Origin: Verrucomicrobiota bacterium
GTDB lineage: Bacteria > Verrucomicrobiota > Verrucomicrobiia > Opitutales > Opitutaceae
DNA: 64,000 bases
Direction of reading: 5' to 3'
Assembly (NCBI GenBank): GCA_023391285.1
Contig: JAEWBF010000117.1
Span: 11,168 to 75,167 of the forward strand
Shown here: piece after piece, positions 1 to 8,320 of the stretch
Numbering within the stretch: the first letter of the stretch is position 1
Layout of the letters: each line of letters starts with the position of its first letter
Notes under the pieces: model-generated
Told to the model about the DNA's origin: nothing
Seen by the model: only the letters and a program-made list of their open reading frames with translations
The model's database searches: none
Made by a program: the position numbers and the translations under genes

Positions 1-2754
1 CTCCTCGCCGCTTACGTTCACTGGGGCGAGCGCTGCCTCGCACGTCTGCGCGGCATGTTCGCTTTCGCCGTGTGGGATTCGCACGACGAATCCCTCTTCC
101 TCGCCCGCGATCCTTTCGGCATCAAACCGCTCTACTACCGCCACGACGGCCCTCGCCTGCTCTTCGCGTCCGAGCTCAACGCTCTCCTCGCCTCCGGCGT
201 CTTCTCGACCGAAATCGATCCGACATCGCTTTCCGAATACCTCGCCTGGCTCGCCGTCCCCGCACCGCGCACCATCTACCGCGGCATCTTCAGCCTCCGT
301 CCCGGTGAGTGCGCCACGTTCCGCCGCGGCGAACTTTCAATCCACGCCGCCTGGTCGTTTCGCAACATTCCAGCCTCCGAATCGCCCTGCCGATCTCGCG
401 CCGATTTCGAACGCGAGCTGCGCGCCCGTCTCGAAGACAGCATCCGCGCTCACGTAATCGCCGACGTCCCCGTCGGCGCTTTTCTCTCCGGTGGTCTCGA
501 TTCCGCTGCCGTCGCCGGCCTCATGTCGCGCACCAGCGGCACACCCCTGAAAACCTTCACCATCGGTTTCGGTGAAGCCGGCTTCGACGAATCATCCGCT
601 GCCGAAACCACCGCTCGTCATTTCGGTTGCGATCACCACACCCGCGTTCTCACCGGCGCAGAGGTCGCCCGCGACCTTCCCGGCGTTCTCGCCGCGATGG
701 ACCAACCCACCGGCGACGGCATCAACACCTACTACGTCAGCCAAACCGCCCGACAAGGCGGTGTCACCGTTGCCCTCTCCGGCCTCGGCGGCGACGAACT
801 CTTCGGCGGGTATCCTTCTTTTCGCGACATTCCCCGCCTGTCTTCCCTGCTTCGGGTTTGGCGATTCATTCCCCCGCCGTTGCGCCGCAGCCTGCTTTCC
901 CGACTCCGCCACAGGGCCACGCGCTCGCGCAAGCTCGCCGACATGCTCGAACACGCGCGCTCGTTTCACGAGCTCAACGCCATGCAGCGCCGCGTGTTTT
1001 CCGAAAACCGTCGCCGCGAACTCCTCTCGCCCGACCTTCGCCGCCTCGCCGCCGCCACCCCGCCTTTTCATCCCGAACTCACCGCCCTCGCCGCCGATCT
1101 CGCGGACGCTCCCCCGCTCGACGCCATCAGCGCCTGGGAACTCCGCACCTATATGGCCGACGTCCTTCTGCGCGACAGCGACGTCATGAGCATGCGTCAT
1201 TCGCTCGAACTGCGCGTGCCCTTCGTCGATCGCCCACTGACCGAGTGGCTCTGGCGCCAACCCGCCGCTTTCAAATTCGATCACCGCGCTCCGAAATCCG
1301 CGCTCTCGCACGCGCTCCGCGACATCCTCCCGCCCGATCTAGCCCAACGCCGAAAGCAGGGTTTCAGCTTCCCGTTTGCCACGTGGATGAAATCCGAGCT
1401 CCGTCCGTTCCTCGAGGCGACCTTCGCCGACGCCTCCGTCGATCGTTCCAACTTCTTCTCCCGCGACACCGTCCAGCATCGCTGGCAGTCGTTTCTCACT
1501 TCCAACGATTCTCGCGATTGGTCCCGAGTCTGGAGCCTCGCGGTCCTCATCGATTTCGTTAACCGCCCCGCGCCCACCCCGCTGCGCCCGCGCCCCTGGC
1601 CGATCGAGCCGCAAGCTGCCCCCGCCGTTCCCGCGCCGCACATCGTCACGAACCGTTCGACCGCGCGCGTTCGCGCCGCGAAACAGCGCACGTTGCTCGT
1701 CGCGCCCGAAATCTTCGCCTCCGAGGGCGGCATCCCGCGCATTCTTCAGATTTACCTCAAAGCGCTTTGCGACCTCTCCGGCCCCAACGGCGCCGTTCGC
1801 CTCGTCGCCCTCAACGACCAGATGGTCGACTCGCGCGATCTCCGCCGCTCCTCCAACGATCGCCTTTCCGAATGGCGCGTCTGCGGCCGCAACAAGTCCC
1901 GCTTCATCCGCGACACGCTCGCCCTCTCTCGCGGCGCCAACCGCTTGATCTGCGGCCATCTCGCGCAACTCCCCGTCGCCTTCGCCGCCAAGCTGCGGTA
2001 TCCAAGTCTTCGCTACTACCTCGTCGCCCACGGCATCGAGGTCTGGCGCAACTACACCGCTCTCGAGCGCCTCGCTCTCCGCCGCGCCGAACGCATCTTC
2101 TGCGTCAGCGACTACACCCGCCGCGAACTTCTCCGTGGCTGCGCGATCGCGCCCGAAAAGGCCGTCGTTCTCCCCAACGCCCTCGATCCCTATTTCGAGA
2201 TTGCTCCCGGCCTTCCGCGCAACGGGCGGGCCCCGACGATCCTCGTCATCACGCGACTCACGTATTCCGATCGCTACAAGGGCGTCGAACACATGATCCA
2301 GGCGATGCCCGCGATCCGTGCGGCGATTCCCGATGCGACTCTCCGCATTGTCGGCCGCGGCGATGACCTCCCGCGCCTCCAACAACTCCGCGACCAGCTC
2401 CGTCTCCGCCACGCCATCGAATTTCTCGGCTACGTCGAAGATCGCCGCATGGCCGACGAACTGCGCTCCTGCACGCTCTTCGCGCTCCCCAGCGAACGCG
2501 AAGGTTTCGGCCTCGTCTATCTCGAGGCCATGGCCAACGGCCGTCCCTGCCTCGGCGCCCGCGCCGGTGGCGTCCCCGAAGTCATCACCTCCGACACCGG
2601 CGTCCTGGTGCCCTACGGCGACGTGCCCGCGATCGCCGACGCCGCCATCGCCGCCCTCCGCCGCGACTGGGACGAATCCGCGATCCTCGCGCGCGCGCGC
2701 GAGTTTTCGTATTCGCATTTCAAGGACCGCCTCGCTTCGCTCCTCGCGCTCTGA
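1..2754 (+). CDS. AsnB-type amidotransferase fused to a GT4 glycosyltransferase (5' end outside window)
   Basis: The reading frame is open from base 1, and the residues before the first ATG (55) already match the class II glutaminase domain (a WGE...CL.RLRGMFAFA pattern), so the true start lies upstream. Counting from that ATG, the synthetase PPi-loop SGGLDS is at residues 145-150. The AsnB-like part ends near residue 505 and a proline-rich linker follows. A GT4 glycosyltransferase starts near residue 546 (RTLLVAPEIF) and carries an EX7E motif at E816/E824. AsnB-like enzymes move glutamine amide nitrogen to a carboxylate; in glycan loci they are thought to amidate uronic acids or other acidic sugars. 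The fusion frame is continuous, with no internal stop. The acceptor is inferred, not shown. The gene heads the visible part of the polysaccharide operon. Confidence 0.85.
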   Translation, partial: LLAAYVHWGERCLARLRGMFAFAVWDSHDESLFLARDPFGIKPLYYRHDGPRLLFASELNALLASGVFSTEIDPTSLSEYLAWLAVPAPRTIYRGIFSLRPGECATFRRGELSIHAAWSFRNIPASESPCRSRADFERELRARLEDSIRAHVIADVPVGAFLSGGLDSAAVAGLMSRTSGTPLKTFTIGFGEAGFDESSAAETTARHFGCDHHTRVLTGAEVARDLPGVLAAMDQPTGDGINTYYVSQTARQGGVTVALSGLGGDELFGGYPSFRDIPRLSSLLRVWRFIPPPLRRSLLSRLRHRATRSRKLADMLEHARSFHELNAMQRRVFSENRRRELLSPDLRRLAAATPPFHPELTALAADLADAPPLDAISAWELRTYMADVLLRDSDVMSMRHSLELRVPFVDRPLTEWLWRQPAAFKFDHRAPKSALSHALRDILPPDLAQRRKQGFSFPFATWMKSELRPFLEATFADASVDRSNFFSRDTVQHRWQSFLTSNDSRDWSRVWSLAVLIDFVNRPAPTPLRPRPWPIEPQAAPAVPAPHIVTNRSTARVRAAKQRTLLVAPEIFASEGGIPRILQIYLKALCDLSGPNGAVRLVALNDQMVDSRDLRRSSNDRLSEWRVCGRNKSRFIRDTLALSRGANRLICGHLAQLPVAFAAKLRYPSLRYYLVAHGIEVWRNYTALERLALRRAERIFCVSDYTRRELLRGCAIAPEKAVVLPNALDPYFEIAPGLPRNGRAPTILVITRLTYSDRYKGVEHMIQAMPAIRAAIPDATLRIVGRGDDLPRLQQLRDQLRLRHAIEFLGYVEDRRMADELRSCTLFALPSEREGFGLVYLEAMANGRPCLGARAGGVPEVITSDTGVLVPYGDVPAIADAAIAALRRDWDESAILARAREFSYSHFKDRLASLLAL

Positions 2755-2776
2755 CGCTTCCGCTTCGCTCCGGCTC

Positions 2777-3211
2777 ATGAACAAGAATCTCACCCTGCGC
2801 GTGCAAAACTCCGGCCTGCTCGCGCTGAAGTGCTTCAAAGACCTTCCCGACGGAAACCTCTTCATCGCCGAAGCCGGCGAGCACGTTCCCTTTCCGATCA
2901 AGCGCATCTACTTCATCAACACGCTGGCTAATCCCAAAGCCGTTCGCGGCAAACACGCGCATCGCAAACTCCAGCAAGCGATCTTCTGCATCAGCGGTTC
3001 GTTCACGCTTCACCTCGACGACGGCAAAACGAAACAGCGCATCCATCTCAACGATCCCGCTCGCGGCATCCTTCTCGGCCCGATGCTCTGGCACACGATG
3101 TCCTCCTTCTCCTACGATTGCGTGATCCTCGTCCTCGCCAGCGACCGCTTCAAAGAAGCCGACTACATCCGCGACTACGACGAGTTCCTCTCCCTCGCGC
3201 GCAGCCGATAG
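2777..3211 (+). CDS. FdtA/QdtA-type dTDP-sugar 3,4-ketoisomerase (WxcM-like cupin)
   Basis: A 144-residue single-domain cupin. The motif RGKHAHRKLQQ (about residues 56-66) carries the paired histidines typical of FdtA/QdtA ketoisomerases. It is followed by the beta-strand pattern GSFTLHLDDG and by LGPMLWHTM, both usual for this family. Family members isomerise dTDP-4-keto-6-deoxyglucose to a 3-keto sugar, feeding 3-amino-3,6-dideoxy sugars such as Fuc3NAc or Qui3NAc. I chose the ATG at 2777 because it gives the normal family length; the frame stays open far upstream, but only as a shadow of the preceding gene. The partner aminotransferase and the N-acyltransferase normally found beside it are not in the window and may lie upstream. 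Confidence 0.85.
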   Translation: MNKNLTLRVQNSGLLALKCFKDLPDGNLFIAEAGEHVPFPIKRIYFINTLANPKAVRGKHAHRKLQQAIFCISGSFTLHLDDGKTKQRIHLNDPARGILLGPMLWHTMSSFSYDCVILVLASDRFKEADYIRDYDEFLSLARSR

Positions 3212-3222
3212 CTCATCCCGCT

Positions 3223-4059
3223 TTGTCCTCCGAATCCGCCATTCCGCCCGAGATCACCCTCGAAGCCGGTAATTCCGACGCCAACTACTGGCGCGACCTC
3301 TGGCGCTATCGCGAACTCCTCGGCTTCCTCGCCTGGCGCGACATCAAGGTCCGCTACAAACAAGCCGTCCTCGGCGCCGGCTGGGCCCTCATCCAGCCGC
3401 TGATCACGATGGCGATCTTCTCCTTCGTTTTCGGCCGCCTCGCCGGGATGCCCGATGGCGGCGCACCCTACCCGCTCCTGGTCCTCGCGGGACTCCTGCC
3501 GTGGCAGTTGTTCTCCACCGCTCTCACCGGCGCGAGCAACAGCGTTGTCGGCAACTCGCACCTGATTTCAAAGGTCTATTTCCCGCGCCTCATCGTCCCG
3601 ATCTCCTCGCTCGGCGTGGCGCTCATCGACTTCGTGATCGTCCTCGCCTTGTTCGTCGTCGTCGCGCTCTGGTTCGGCTCCCTTCCCACCTGGCACTGGC
3701 TCCTGCTCCCCCTCTTCATCGTCAACGCCCTCGTGATCGCTCTGGGCGCCGGCCTCTGGCTCACAAGCCTCACGGTGAAGTATCGAGATTTTCGATTCAT
3801 CGTCCCGTTCCTCATGCAGGTCGGCCTGTTCGTTTCACCGGTCGGCTTTCGCACCGATAACCTGCCTAACTGGCGTGACCTCCTCGCGCTCAATCCCCTC
3901 ACCGGCGTGATCGACGGATTCCGCTGGTGCCTCCTCGGCGGCCGTCAACAGCTCGATCCTTTGAGCATGATCTTCTCCGTTGTTGTCGCGTTCCTCCTCC
4001 TCGCTGGCGGCCTCTGGTATTTTCGCCGCATGGAGCGCCAGTTTGCCGACGTCATCTAA
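3223..4059 (+). CDS. Polysaccharide ABC exporter permease, Wzm type
   Basis: A 278-residue membrane protein of the ABC-2 permease type. It begins with a soluble stretch and then the family pattern RELLGFLAWRDIKVRYKQ just before the first membrane segment, followed by GAGWALIQPL. About six hydrophobic segments follow. The likely start is TTG 3223, 11 bp after the FdtA stop, because it gives the standard length; the longer open frame overlaps the previous gene and encodes arginine-rich nonsense. Wzm proteins form the inner-membrane channel that moves undecaprenyl-linked glycan to the periplasm. The ATPase gene follows after a repeat-filled gap. Confidence 0.9.
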   Translation: MSSESAIPPEITLEAGNSDANYWRDLWRYRELLGFLAWRDIKVRYKQAVLGAGWALIQPLITMAIFSFVFGRLAGMPDGGAPYPLLVLAGLLPWQLFSTALTGASNSVVGNSHLISKVYFPRLIVPISSLGVALIDFVIVLALFVVVALWFGSLPTWHWLLLPLFIVNALVIALGAGLWLTSLTVKYRDFRFIVPFLMQVGLFVSPVGFRTDNLPNWRDLLALNPLTGVIDGFRWCLLGGRQQLDPLSMIFSVVVAFLLLAGGLWYFRRMERQFADVI

Positions 4060-4113
4060 TGGACCCAAACGCTTACGAAGCGCAGAACACCGGGCAACGC
4101 CTGCTTCGCGCTC

Positions 4114-4192
4114 CTTCGTGTTCTTCGCGGTCTCAACTTCGGTTGGCGGGTTCCCCTTCTGAATTCGTGTCCCTTCGTGTCCATTCGTGGTT
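4114..4192 (+). repeat. Degenerate 10-bp direct repeats (TTCGTG-type dispersed element)
   Basis: The 157-bp gap between the permease and the ATPase contains tandem imperfect decamers. CTTCGTGTTC at 4114-4123 is followed by TTCGCGGTCT. Three units then sit end to end at 4163-4192: ATTCGTGTCC, CTTCGTGTCC and ATTCGTGGTT. They share a TTCGTG core at 10-bp spacing. The look is that of the low-complexity dispersed repeats found between genes in several verrucomicrobial and other bacterial genomes. Only this copy is visible here, so dispersal is inferred. The element interrupts an otherwise nearly gapless operon. Confidence 0.6.
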
Positions 4193-4216
4193 CTTGTCCA
4201 ACCCTCGTCGCCTGAC

Positions 4217-5452
4217 GTGAACCTCCCCGCCATCGAAGTCTCCGGCCTCAGCAAGCGCTACGTGATCCAACACGAATCGCGTCACGACAACCTTCGCGAC
4301 ACGCTGCATCACACCGCGCGCAAACTCTGGCGTCGCGTCCGTTGGGGCACCGGTTTCACCAGCGAGGAATTCTGGGCGCTGCGCGACATCAGCTTCACCG
4401 TCCAACCCGGCGAGGTCGTCGGCATCATCGGCCGCAACGGCGCCGGCAAATCCACGCTCCTCAAAATCCTCTCGCGCATCACCGAGCCCACGTCCGGCAA
4501 AGTAAAACTCCGCGGCCGCGTCGCCTCCCTCCTCGAAGTCGGCACCGGGTTCCACCCCGAGCTCACTGGCCGCGAAAACATTTTCCTCAACGGCGCAATC
4601 CTCGGCATGAGCCGCGCCGAGATCCGCCGAAAATTCGACGAGATCGTCGCCTTCGCCGAAGTGGAGCGGTTCCTCGATACGCCGGTGAAGCGCTACAGCA
4701 GCGGCATGTATGTCCGCCTCGCCTTCGCCGTCGCCGCCCACCTCGAACCCGAAATCCTGATCGTCGACGAGGTCCTCGCCGTCGGCGACGTCGCTTTCCA
4801 GAAAAAATGCCTCGGCAAAATGCAGGACGTTTCCCGTGCCGAAGGCCGTTCCGTTCTCTTCGTTAGCCACAATCTTCCCTCGATCCGCGAGCTCTGCTCA
4901 ACCGCGGTCTTGCTGAACCAAGGAACCATCCAGGCATCCGGTCCCTGCCAGAGAGTTCTCGCCCAGTATCAACTCGGTCTCGCAGGCACTCCGCTTACCT
5001 CGGTGCCAAAACCTCCCGCCGAACTCCTCGACCGTGCCTACGCCACAAGCGTCGAGATTGAGGACCTCGAAGGCAAACCACGCCTCATCTGGCCCGTGGG
5101 CGAGCCGTTCCGTGTCCGGGTCGGTTTCCACATCGCCCGGCGCCAATCCGCCTTCGTCGCCGCCGTGGGCATTCAGTCCGCCGATGGGACGTCCGTGCAA
5201 ACCGCCTGGATCCCGCCACGTGACCTCGAGCCCGGCGACTACGAGGCGGTATTTACCCAGGATCGCGTCGCCATTGAGGCCGGCACTTATCGGTTCCTCA
5301 TCGGCCTCTCCAATGCCGACCACACCTTTCAGCAATTTGAGGCTGTCCGCATTGAGGTCGTCAGCGAAGGCGCGCGCGGCTTCTTTCCCCGCACCGCTGG
5401 CGTGGGAGCGATTTTGAATTCGATGCAAACCTCCATCCATCGACGCACGTGA
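4217..5452 (+). CDS. Polysaccharide ABC exporter ATPase, Wzt type with C-terminal extension
   Basis: A 411-residue protein. Residues 1-245 are the ATPase: Walker A GRNGAGKS at 72-79, the signature YSSGMYVRLAFA typical of Wzt/TagH proteins, and Walker B EILIVDEVLAVGD. Residues from about 255 to the end form an extra domain that resembles the carbohydrate-recognition domain of Wzt proteins, which in O9a-type systems reads a terminal modification of the chain. I prefer GTG 4217 over GTG 4187 because the earlier codon lies inside the decamer repeat. The last four bases overlap the next gene (GTGA). With the permease it would export the lipid-linked glycan; the extension suggests export may depend on a chain cap, which is inference. 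Confidence 0.9.
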   Translation: MNLPAIEVSGLSKRYVIQHESRHDNLRDTLHHTARKLWRRVRWGTGFTSEEFWALRDISFTVQPGEVVGIIGRNGAGKSTLLKILSRITEPTSGKVKLRGRVASLLEVGTGFHPELTGRENIFLNGAILGMSRAEIRRKFDEIVAFAEVERFLDTPVKRYSSGMYVRLAFAVAAHLEPEILIVDEVLAVGDVAFQKKCLGKMQDVSRAEGRSVLFVSHNLPSIRELCSTAVLLNQGTIQASGPCQRVLAQYQLGLAGTPLTSVPKPPAELLDRAYATSVEIEDLEGKPRLIWPVGEPFRVRVGFHIARRQSAFVAAVGIQSADGTSVQTAWIPPRDLEPGDYEAVFTQDRVAIEAGTYRFLIGLSNADHTFQQFEAVRIEVVSEGARGFFPRTAGVGAILNSMQTSIHRRT

Positions 5453-6207
5453 ACCGTCCGACCCTTCCGCACGAATTGAGTCCTTGGCAACGGCGAATCA
5501 GAAAGCTCCGCCTGTTCGTCCGGCTCGTTTCCTCGCTCCGCTCTTCCCGCGCCGACCCGCCAAAAATCAGTTTTGCCCAGAGCTGCGAAGACCTGCTGGC
5601 CCGCCAGATTCTGCTCTCCCTCGGAATCCCGCAGCCCCGCTACTTTGACATCGGCGCCCATCACCCTTTTGATCTGAGCAACACCGCCCTGTTTCACTTC
5701 CTCGGCTGCCACGGCATCAACGTGGAGCCCGACCCCGTCCTGTTCGAAGCCTTCCCGCGTCACCGGCCGCAGGATCTCAACCTCAACGTCGGGGTCGGCC
5801 CCGTTCCAGGCGAAATGACGTTTTTCCGCATGGCCCATCCGGCGCTCAACACGTTCTCGGCCGATGAAGCCCATCGCATCGCCGCCGAAGAAGGCATCCC
5901 CATCGTCGGTCAAATCTCCGTTCGTATCGAAACACCGGATGCGATCATTACTCGGGCGGGCTACGTTCCCGACTTCGTCAGCATCGACACCGAGGGCCAC
6001 GATCTCACCATTCTGCAAAGCTTCGACTTCGACCGCCATCGCCCCGCGGTGATTTGCGTGGAAAGCCTCACTTTTTCGACGCGCGGCCAGGGCCGCAAGC
6101 TACCCGAAATAGCCGCTTTCCTCGAGTCCGCTGGCTATCGGGCGCACGCCGATACTCATCTGAACACCCTCTTTGTCGACGAACGCCGTTTCCCCGGCGG
6201 GGAATGA
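5449..6207 (+). CDS. FkbM-family methyltransferase
   Basis: A 252-residue protein with a SAM-binding motif I (YFDIGAHHPFD, from about residue 65) and the downstream FVSIDTEGHDLTILQSFDF motif that marks FkbM-type methyltransferases. It starts with GTG in a GTGA overlap with the ABC ATPase stop, so it is probably translationally coupled. Members of this family O-methylate sugars or other small acceptors; in glycan loci the acceptor is usually a sugar hydroxyl. This is the first of four FkbM proteins in the locus. The sequence does not show which residue it modifies. Confidence 0.85.
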   Translation: MNRPTLPHELSPWQRRIRKLRLFVRLVSSLRSSRADPPKISFAQSCEDLLARQILLSLGIPQPRYFDIGAHHPFDLSNTALFHFLGCHGINVEPDPVLFEAFPRHRPQDLNLNVGVGPVPGEMTFFRMAHPALNTFSADEAHRIAAEEGIPIVGQISVRIETPDAIITRAGYVPDFVSIDTEGHDLTILQSFDFDRHRPAVICVESLTFSTRGQGRKLPEIAAFLESAGYRAHADTHLNTLFVDERRFPGGE

Positions 6208-6265
6208 ATCGCGTCTATCTCACGGCTTCTCTCCGCGAGCGCGTCCTCTGCCGTCGGCTCTTCCG

Positions 6266-7192
6266 ATGATCATCACTCGACTCCAAGGCGGCCTGGGCAA
6301 CCAGATGTTCCAATACGCCGCCGGCGTCGCGCTCGCGGAGCGCCGCCGCACCGTCCTCAAGCTCGACGTGTCATGGTTCCGCGAATACGCGGAGTTCGAG
6401 GCGCACAACCGCTACGCGCTTTCCTGCTTCAACATCACCGAGCAGTTCGCCACCCAGGAGGAAATCGACCGCGTCGCCGGCGTAAAACTCACCCGCGCCG
6501 AACGCTGGTCGGCCGCCCTCGCCGAGTCCCTCCACTTCTATCGCTACGCGCGCCGGCACGCCGCTCCAGCGAATACTTACTATGAGCCCCCCTCGCGTTT
6601 CTCCGCGACGTTCTTCGATCAGCCCGACAACACGTATCTCTACGGCATGTGGCAGTCAGAGGACTATTTCGCACCCATCGCTCATCTCCTTCGCCTCCAC
6701 TTTAGCTTCCGCTATCCTCCGCAACCATCCGTGTCGGCCATGGCAGAGCGCATCCGCTCCGCGGGTCCGTCCGTTGCCGTGCACTTTCGTCGCGGCGACT
6801 ACGTTCGCAATCCCGCCTTCAACCAGCAGATCGGCGTCCTCCCGCTCGACTACTACGAGCAGGCCATCGCCCTGGTCCGCGAGCGGCAGCCAGATGCGAT
6901 CCTCTACATCTTTTCCGACGACATCGACGGCATCGAACGAGAATTCCGCCCGCCAGGTCCGCATGTATTCGTCCGCGCCACCCAGCCCTGGCACGCGTTC
7001 GACGAAATCCGCCTGATGAGTCTTTGCCAGCACGCGATCATCTCCAACAGCACGTTCGCGTGGTGGAGCGCCTGGTTGAACCCCAATCCCGACAAGCTCG
7101 TGGTCGCTCCCGATCCTTGGTTCGCCGGCGCCAACTCCAGTGGTGGTGATCTCGTGCCGCGTTCCTGGCGACGCCTTTCTCGTCTGCCGTGA
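6266..7192 (+). CDS. GT11 alpha-1,2-fucosyltransferase-like protein
   Basis: A 308-residue protein with the GT11 start GGLGNQMFQYA (residues 8-18), the donor-binding motif HFRRGDY (residues 173-179, HxRRxD type) and the C-terminal NSTFAWWSAWL block. These are the classical fucosyltransferase motifs, using GDP-fucose. I chose ATG 6266 because the conserved N-terminus begins right there; the open frame reaches back to 6173 but overlaps the FkbM gene. It ends in a GTGA overlap with the next GT4. Its presence suggests fucose in the glycan, although no GDP-fucose synthesis gene is in view. Confidence 0.9.
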   Translation: MIITRLQGGLGNQMFQYAAGVALAERRRTVLKLDVSWFREYAEFEAHNRYALSCFNITEQFATQEEIDRVAGVKLTRAERWSAALAESLHFYRYARRHAAPANTYYEPPSRFSATFFDQPDNTYLYGMWQSEDYFAPIAHLLRLHFSFRYPPQPSVSAMAERIRSAGPSVAVHFRRGDYVRNPAFNQQIGVLPLDYYEQAIALVRERQPDAILYIFSDDIDGIEREFRPPGPHVFVRATQPWHAFDEIRLMSLCQHAIISNSTFAWWSAWLNPNPDKLVVAPDPWFAGANSSGGDLVPRSWRRLSRLP

Positions 7193-8313
7193 AAATCGCG
7201 TTCGTCTCGACGATCCTCCACTACCCGTGGGGCGGCGCCGACGTGCTTTGGACGCGGACGGCCGAACGCGCACTCGCCGCGAATCACGATGTGCTGCTCG
7301 CGCTCAGTGCAACGGTCTCCTCGCATCCACGTGTCACCGCCCTCGCCGCCGCCGGCGCACGGTTGCATCTCCGCAGTGGCCTCACCCACGAATTTGGCAA
7401 CCGCGACCGCCTGCGTCACGCGGCCGGTCACTTTCTCCGCTCCCGCCGTTCGCTCACCGCCGCACTCGCACGTTTTCAGCCTGACGTCCTCTTTCTCTGT
7501 CAGGGCGGCACTTTTGATTTTCTCGTCGAGGATGGCTTGCGCCGATGGCTCGCCCCTCACCGCACCGCTTACGTTCCAATCTGCCAGTCGAACGACGCGC
7601 GCAATTCCCTGCCGTCGTCCGCCCGCGCCGTCGCCCGCAACTTTTTCGCGGGCGCTGCTCACACGGTTTTCGTTTCCACCCACAACCGCGATCTCGCCGG
7701 CCGCCAAATCAACGCGCCTGTTCCCCGTGCGAAGGTCCTGCCCAATCCGGTGGAGCGTGTCGTCGCCGAGATTCCCTGGCCCGACTCGCCCACGGCCCGA
7801 CTCGCCGTCGTCGCCCGTATCGCGAGCGACCCCAAGGGCCTCGATATCATGATCGCCGCGTTGGAACGTCTCACCACCAACCGCGCTTGGGAAGTGAGCC
7901 TGTTTGGCCGCGGCCCCGACGAAACTGCGCTGCGTGATGAAATCGTCGGTCGTGGTCTCGCCGAACGTGTCCTATTCCGCGGATACGAGCCTGACCTTCA
8001 ACGTATCTGGAGCACGCATCATCTTCTCCTTCTTCCGTCGCGCTGCGAAGGCTGCGCGCTCGCGCTTCTCGAAGCCGTGGCCTGCGGCCGTCCCGTGCTC
8101 ACTACCGACACAGGCGGCGCCAGCGATTGGATCGAGCCCGGGGTCAATGGCTGGATTTGCCCACCCGGCGATGTCGATGCTCTCGCGACGACGCTCCAAT
8201 CCGCGCTGGAGCGATTCGACCGCTGGCCGGAATTTGGCCAGGCCGCACAGCGGCTCTTCCGCACGCGCTATGTCGCCGAACCGGACGCGCAGCTTCTTGC
8301 GCTGGTAAATTGA
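7189..8313 (+). CDS. GT4 glycosyltransferase
   Basis: A 374-residue GT-B fold protein. The N-terminal half opens with MKIAFVSTILHYPWGGAD, a nucleotide-fold strand and glycine turn. The C-terminal half holds the donor-site strand (RLAVVARIASDPKGLD) and an EX7E motif in EGCALALLE, followed by VACGRPVLTTDTGG. These mark a retaining GT4 enzyme using an activated sugar on the cytoplasmic side. The GTG start overlaps the fucosyltransferase stop (GTGA). Donor and acceptor cannot be read from the sequence. Confidence 0.85.
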   Translation: MKIAFVSTILHYPWGGADVLWTRTAERALAANHDVLLALSATVSSHPRVTALAAAGARLHLRSGLTHEFGNRDRLRHAAGHFLRSRRSLTAALARFQPDVLFLCQGGTFDFLVEDGLRRWLAPHRTAYVPICQSNDARNSLPSSARAVARNFFAGAAHTVFVSTHNRDLAGRQINAPVPRAKVLPNPVERVVAEIPWPDSPTARLAVVARIASDPKGLDIMIAALERLTTNRAWEVSLFGRGPDETALRDEIVGRGLAERVLFRGYEPDLQRIWSTHHLLLLPSRCEGCALALLEAVACGRPVLTTDTGGASDWIEPGVNGWICPPGDVDALATTLQSALERFDRWPEFGQAAQRLFRTRYVAEPDAQLLALVN

Positions 8314-8320
8314 TCCGACG

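Noticed and set aside
1339..2907. A 522-codon minus-strand frame opposite the fusion gene
   Set aside because: Antisense shadow of the amidotransferase-GT4 fusion; low-complexity acidic product.
4187..4216. Earlier GTG start for the Wzt-like ATPase
   Set aside because: The codon lies inside the decamer repeat and the added residues do not resemble the family; GTG 4217 fits better.
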